From Ignavibacteria bacterium (GTDB lineage Bacteria > Bacteroidota > Ignavibacteria > Ignavibacteriales > Melioribacteraceae): 7,315 bases of DNA. The notes beneath the pieces are model-generated. The model did no database searches, was not told where the DNA came from, and saw only the letters and a list, made by a program, of their open reading frames with translations. Shown in pieces: positions 5,352 through 7,315 of this stretch (position 1 is the stretch's first letter; every line of letters starts with the position of its first letter). Location of the stretch: the NCBI GenBank assembly GCA_011049495.1, contig DSBF01000157.1:1-7315 (forward strand), read 5' to 3'. Made by a program: the position numbers and the translations under genes.

Positions 5352-6689
5352 CTATGCAGATTTCCTTTCTCTTTGTATTGCAATTACTCTTTGTTTACCT
5401 AATCGTATCCATTGAACAAGGGGAATGTTTGCCGGACATGTAAATGTACAAGATCCGCATTCCATACAAACAGAAATATTGTATGATTCAGCATCTTCAA
5501 GTCTATCAAGTTGTGTAAACCGAGAAAGCTTTGTCGGTATTAATCCAAGCGGACAAACTTCAATACATTTTCCACATCTCAAACATGTTGTTTCTTCTTG
5601 TAAATTTTTTTCGACTTTTGTTAATACCAAAATTCCGGAGGTTGCCTTGGTAACCGGAGCTGAAAAATCAAATTGTGCAACTCCCATCATTGGACCACCG
5701 ATTACAACTTTGGATGCATCTTCGGTAATTCCTCCGCAGTATTCGATAACATCTGCAATCGGAGTCCCAATCCGTACAATCAAATTTTTTGGTTCTTTGA
5801 TTCCGTTACCGCTTACTGTTAAGGCAGCGGTTATTTGCGGTTCCCCTTTTACTACTGCATCATAAACTGCTAATGCTGTCCCTATATTTTGAATAACGGC
5901 ACCAACATCAAGCGGAAGTTTACCGGGAGGTACTTCACGATTCAATATTGCTTTGATCAACATTTTTTCCGCACCTTGCGGATATTTTGTTTCCAACACT
6001 TCTACTTCTATATTATCGTAATTTTCGGCAACTTCTTTTAATTTTTTAATGGCTTCGGGTTTGTTGTCTTCAATTCCAATATAACCTTTGCCTACACCGA
6101 GTGATTTCATTATTAATCTCAATCCCTCAATAACCTCTTCGGTTCTTTCAATCATAAATCTATAATCACGTGTTAAGTAAGGTTCGCATTCGCAACCGTT
6201 AAGAATAATCGCATCGATTTTTTGATTCGGCTGGGGAGTAATTTTTACAAACGTCGGGAACGCTGCTCCGCCTTGACCAACAATACCAGCCCATTTAACT
6301 CTTGCTTGAATTTCTTCCGGGTTTACGGTATCGGGATTAAGCGGCTGCTGCAATTCTATTTCGTTTGAATCAGCCGCATCAATTATTATCGAATCCTTTG
6401 GGAATCCGGATGGTGTAATTTCGATGGAGATTTTTTTTACTTTGCCCGAAACTGAACTATGAATAGGAACAGATATAAACCCGTCTGCTTCGGCAATTAT
6501 CTGACCGGCTTTTACATCATCTCCCTTTTTAACTAAAGGATTTGAGGGTTTACCAATATGCTGGGCTAAAGGAAGTATTACCTGCTTAGGATTCGGCATT
6601 ATTTCAAATGATAAATTTTCACTGAGTTCTTTATATTCAGCAGGGTGAACTCCGCCTTGAAATGTTTTGGTCGATGTAAATAGTTTCAT
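5352..6689 (-). CDS. rnfC: Electron transport complex subunit RnfC (NADH-binding, iron-sulfur)
   Basis: RnfC is the peripheral cytoplasmic subunit where NAD+/NADH reacts; it resembles complex I NuoF and carries FMN and two 4Fe-4S clusters. The 445-residue protein begins with TFQGGVHPAEYK (9-20). A biotinyl/lipoyl-like or barrel-sandwich N-terminal region follows (about 30-105). Next are the nucleotide/flavin-binding GIVGQGGAAFPT (135-146), then LNGCECEPYLTRDYRFM (163-179), which is typical of RnfC/NuoF proteins. Near the C-terminus lie two cluster motifs: C369-LRC-GKC-IEVCP (Cys369/372/375/379) and C408-MEC-GSC-TFTCP (Cys408/411/414/418). Length is normal for RnfC without the long repeat tail of E. 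coli RsxC. As first gene of the operon it has only an A-rich leader and no clear Shine-Dalgarno. Confidence 0.97.
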   Translation of the reverse strand: MKLFTSTKTFQGGVHPAEYKELSENLSFEIMPNPKQVILPLAQHIGKPSNPLVKKGDDVKAGQIIAEADGFISVPIHSSVSGKVKKISIEITPSGFPKDSIIIDAADSNEIELQQPLNPDTVNPEEIQARVKWAGIVGQGGAAFPTFVKITPQPNQKIDAIILNGCECEPYLTRDYRFMIERTEEVIEGLRLIMKSLGVGKGYIGIEDNKPEAIKKLKEVAENYDNIEVEVLETKYPQGAEKMLIKAILNREVPPGKLPLDVGAVIQNIGTALAVYDAVVKGEPQITAALTVSGNGIKEPKNLIVRIGTPIADVIEYCGGITEDASKVVIGGPMMGVAQFDFSAPVTKATSGILVLTKVEKNLQEETTCLRCGKCIEVCPLGLIPTKLSRFTQLDRLEDAESYNISVCMECGSCTFTCPANIPLVQWIRLGKQRVIAIQRERKSA

Positions 6690-6763
6690 ACTTTTTTCAT
6701 TTTTTGATTGATTAATTTCAATCGCATATACTATGCCAGATGATACTCGGTTTTAGCACTGAT

Positions 6764-6791
6764 TTTATATTCTTTTGAACTCAAAAACCAA
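6764..6791 (-). promoter_or_regulatory. Candidate sigma70-type promoter for the rnf operon
   Basis: On the minus strand TTGGTT (6786-6791) and TATAAA (6764-6769, within AATATAAAAT) are separated by 16 bases, a reasonable -35/-10 pair. Transcription would start near 6757, giving a leader of roughly 70 bases before rnfC. The -35 element sits inside a dyad (6780-6801), which is suggestive of control. AT-rich sequence yields such matches by chance, so this is tentative. Confidence 0.35.
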
Positions 6792-6801
6792 GTTTTTTGA
6801 G
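6780..6801. promoter_or_regulatory. Dyad overlapping the candidate rnfC -35 element
   Basis: CTCAAAAAC (6780-6788) is complementary to GTTTTTTGAG (6792-6801) with a single bulged T and a CAA loop. It covers the putative -35 sequence of rnfC. It may be an operator; no T run follows it on either strand, so it is not a good terminator. The regulator is unknown. Confidence 0.35.
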
Positions 6802-6826
6802 CAAAATCTAAAAATAAATAGAGAAT

Positions 6827-6844
6827 TTTTTCATTAATGAAAAA
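6827..6844. promoter_or_regulatory. Perfect 18-bp palindrome, possible operator
   Basis: TTTTCATTAATGAAAA with one more T and A at its ends (18 bases in all) is a perfect palindrome in the divergent promoter region, about 35 bases upstream of the candidate rnfC -35. A partial echo, CTCACTTAATGAG, follows at 6850-6862. Homodimeric regulators bind such sites, but A/T-rich palindromes also occur by chance here. Confidence 0.3.
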
Positions 6845-7144
6845 TATCCTCACTTAATGAGAATAAACGGACTACAAGTATTTTTAGATGATGCTCTTCA
6901 ATTTTATTTAATCCAATCATTTTGATTAATACTTTTTATTTTCCCCGATACAGAGGAATAAAACTGTTTACTAGATTTAATTTTTATAAAGAAAAGTAGT
7001 AGTCAAAACTTTTTTGTATTTTAATTTCCTTAATGAAAAAGATTTTTAGTCAGAGCACTTTACAATTTTTTAATACACGATTAACACTTAGGTAATATTT
7101 ACGTTCTTATTTTTGTCATTATTTGTTAATTAATATTGGTGATC

Positions 7145-7315
7145 ATGGCGAAAAAAAAAATACTTTTTATCTGCGGTTCGCTTAACCAGACAACAATCAT
7201 GCATCAAATCTCGCAAAATTTTTCCGATGACTATGATTGCTGGTTTACTCCATACTATGCTGATGATTTTGTCAAACTGTATGCTAAACTCCGTTTAATC
7301 GATTATACAATTGTC
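7145..7315 (+). CDS. Uncharacterised protein, N-terminal fragment (Rossmann-like start)
   Basis: An ATG at 7145 opens a frame that continues for 57 codons to the right edge, divergent from the rnf operon. A Shine-Dalgarno-like GGTGA lies 2-6 bases upstream. The N-terminus MAKKKILFICGSLNQTTIMH is a Lys-rich tip followed by a short hydrophobic beta strand and a Gly-Ser-x-Asn turn, as at the start of Rossmann-type folds such as GT-B glycosyltransferases. The continuation has aromatic-rich WFTPYYADDF and then IDYTIV, perhaps a second strand. The gene is real by frame, start signal and composition. The function is not established: a glycosyltransferase-like protein is a guess from a fragment. Nothing links it to Rnf apart from position. 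Confidence 0.7.
   Translation, partial: MAKKKILFICGSLNQTTIMHQISQNFSDDYDCWFTPYYADDFVKLYAKLRLIDYTIV

Larger units (their letters stand above)
6690..7144. other. Divergent AT-rich intergenic region
   Basis: This 455-bp region separates divergent rnfC and the plus-strand gene at 7145, so it should hold both promoters. Visible structure: a candidate minus-strand promoter (6764-6791), a dyad over its -35 element (6780-6801) and an 18-bp perfect palindrome (6827-6844). There is also a small AATCA/TGATT dyad at 6915-6927. For the plus-strand gene I see no convincing -10/-35 pair. TATTTTTG at 7108-7115 fits the Bacteroidota -7 pattern TAnnTTTG but has no partner at the expected distance. No tRNA, sRNA or riboswitch was recognised, and no short ORF here stands out. 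Confidence 0.6.

Noticed and set aside
5425..5865. Plus-strand 146-codon open frame inside rnfC
   Set aside because: It is the antisense shadow of the conserved Fe-S region of rnfC; its translation resembles no family I recognise.
6687..6701. Short upstream frame (ATG AAA AAA GTA TGA) overlapping the rnfC start
   Set aside because: A four-codon frame in an A-rich leader is likely chance; there is no Shine-Dalgarno or further evidence of a translated leader peptide.
6690..7144. CRISPR, tRNA or riboswitch in the divergent intergenic region
   Set aside because: No regularly spaced repeats, no cloverleaf with conserved tRNA bases and no recognisable aptamer core were found in this AT-rich sequence.

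Overview
This window holds an almost complete Rnf (ion-translocating ferredoxin:NAD+ oxidoreductase) operon on the minus strand, read from right to left: rnfC, rnfD, rnfG, rnfE, rnfA, apbE, rnfB, then the start of an rseC/mucC-family gene that runs off the left edge. All six Rnf subunits are present and look intact. apbE, the FMN transferase that flavinylates RnfG and RnfD, lies between rnfA and rnfB. The complex would move electrons between reduced ferredoxin (through RnfB) and NAD+ (through RnfC), using the covalent flavins of RnfG and RnfD and the membrane iron-sulfur site of RnfA/RnfE, coupled to Na+ or H+ transport. A divergent plus-strand gene begins at 7145 and runs off the right edge; its product is not confidently recognised.

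Layout. 1-263: N-terminal part of an RseC-like protein. 264-571: noncoding spacer with two related perfect palindromes (278-293, 321-346) and a compact inverted-repeat element (about 421-570) that abuts the rnfB stop codon. 572-1429: rnfB. 1435-2400: apbE, encoding a lipoprotein. 2401-2437: spacer made mostly of a 7-bp tandem repeat. 2438-5224: rnfA, rnfE, rnfG and rnfD, joined by 4-10 bp overlaps. 5225-5351: spacer with a palindromic repeat-like sequence. 5352-6689: rnfC. 6690-7144: AT-rich divergent intergenic region with a candidate rnfC promoter overlapping a dyad. 7145-7315: partial plus-strand CDS.

Organism. The DNA is AT-rich. The order CDGEA...B resembles the clostridial arrangement, while linkage to rseC is common in Bacteroidota/Chlorobi-type and proteobacterial clusters. 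Strong Shine-Dalgarno sequences (AGGAGGT before rnfB) argue against typical Bacteroidia. Together with the heptamer repeats and palindromes, this suggests an anaerobic or facultative member of the Bacteroidota-Chlorobi-Ignavibacteria assemblage. This is inference only; no marker gene is present.

I do not see an undescribed enzymatic system. The less ordinary content is in the spacers: a MITE-like element, paired REP-like palindromes, a heptamer microsatellite and a dyad over the putative promoter. Every break in the otherwise tightly coupled operon carries repeat-like DNA.
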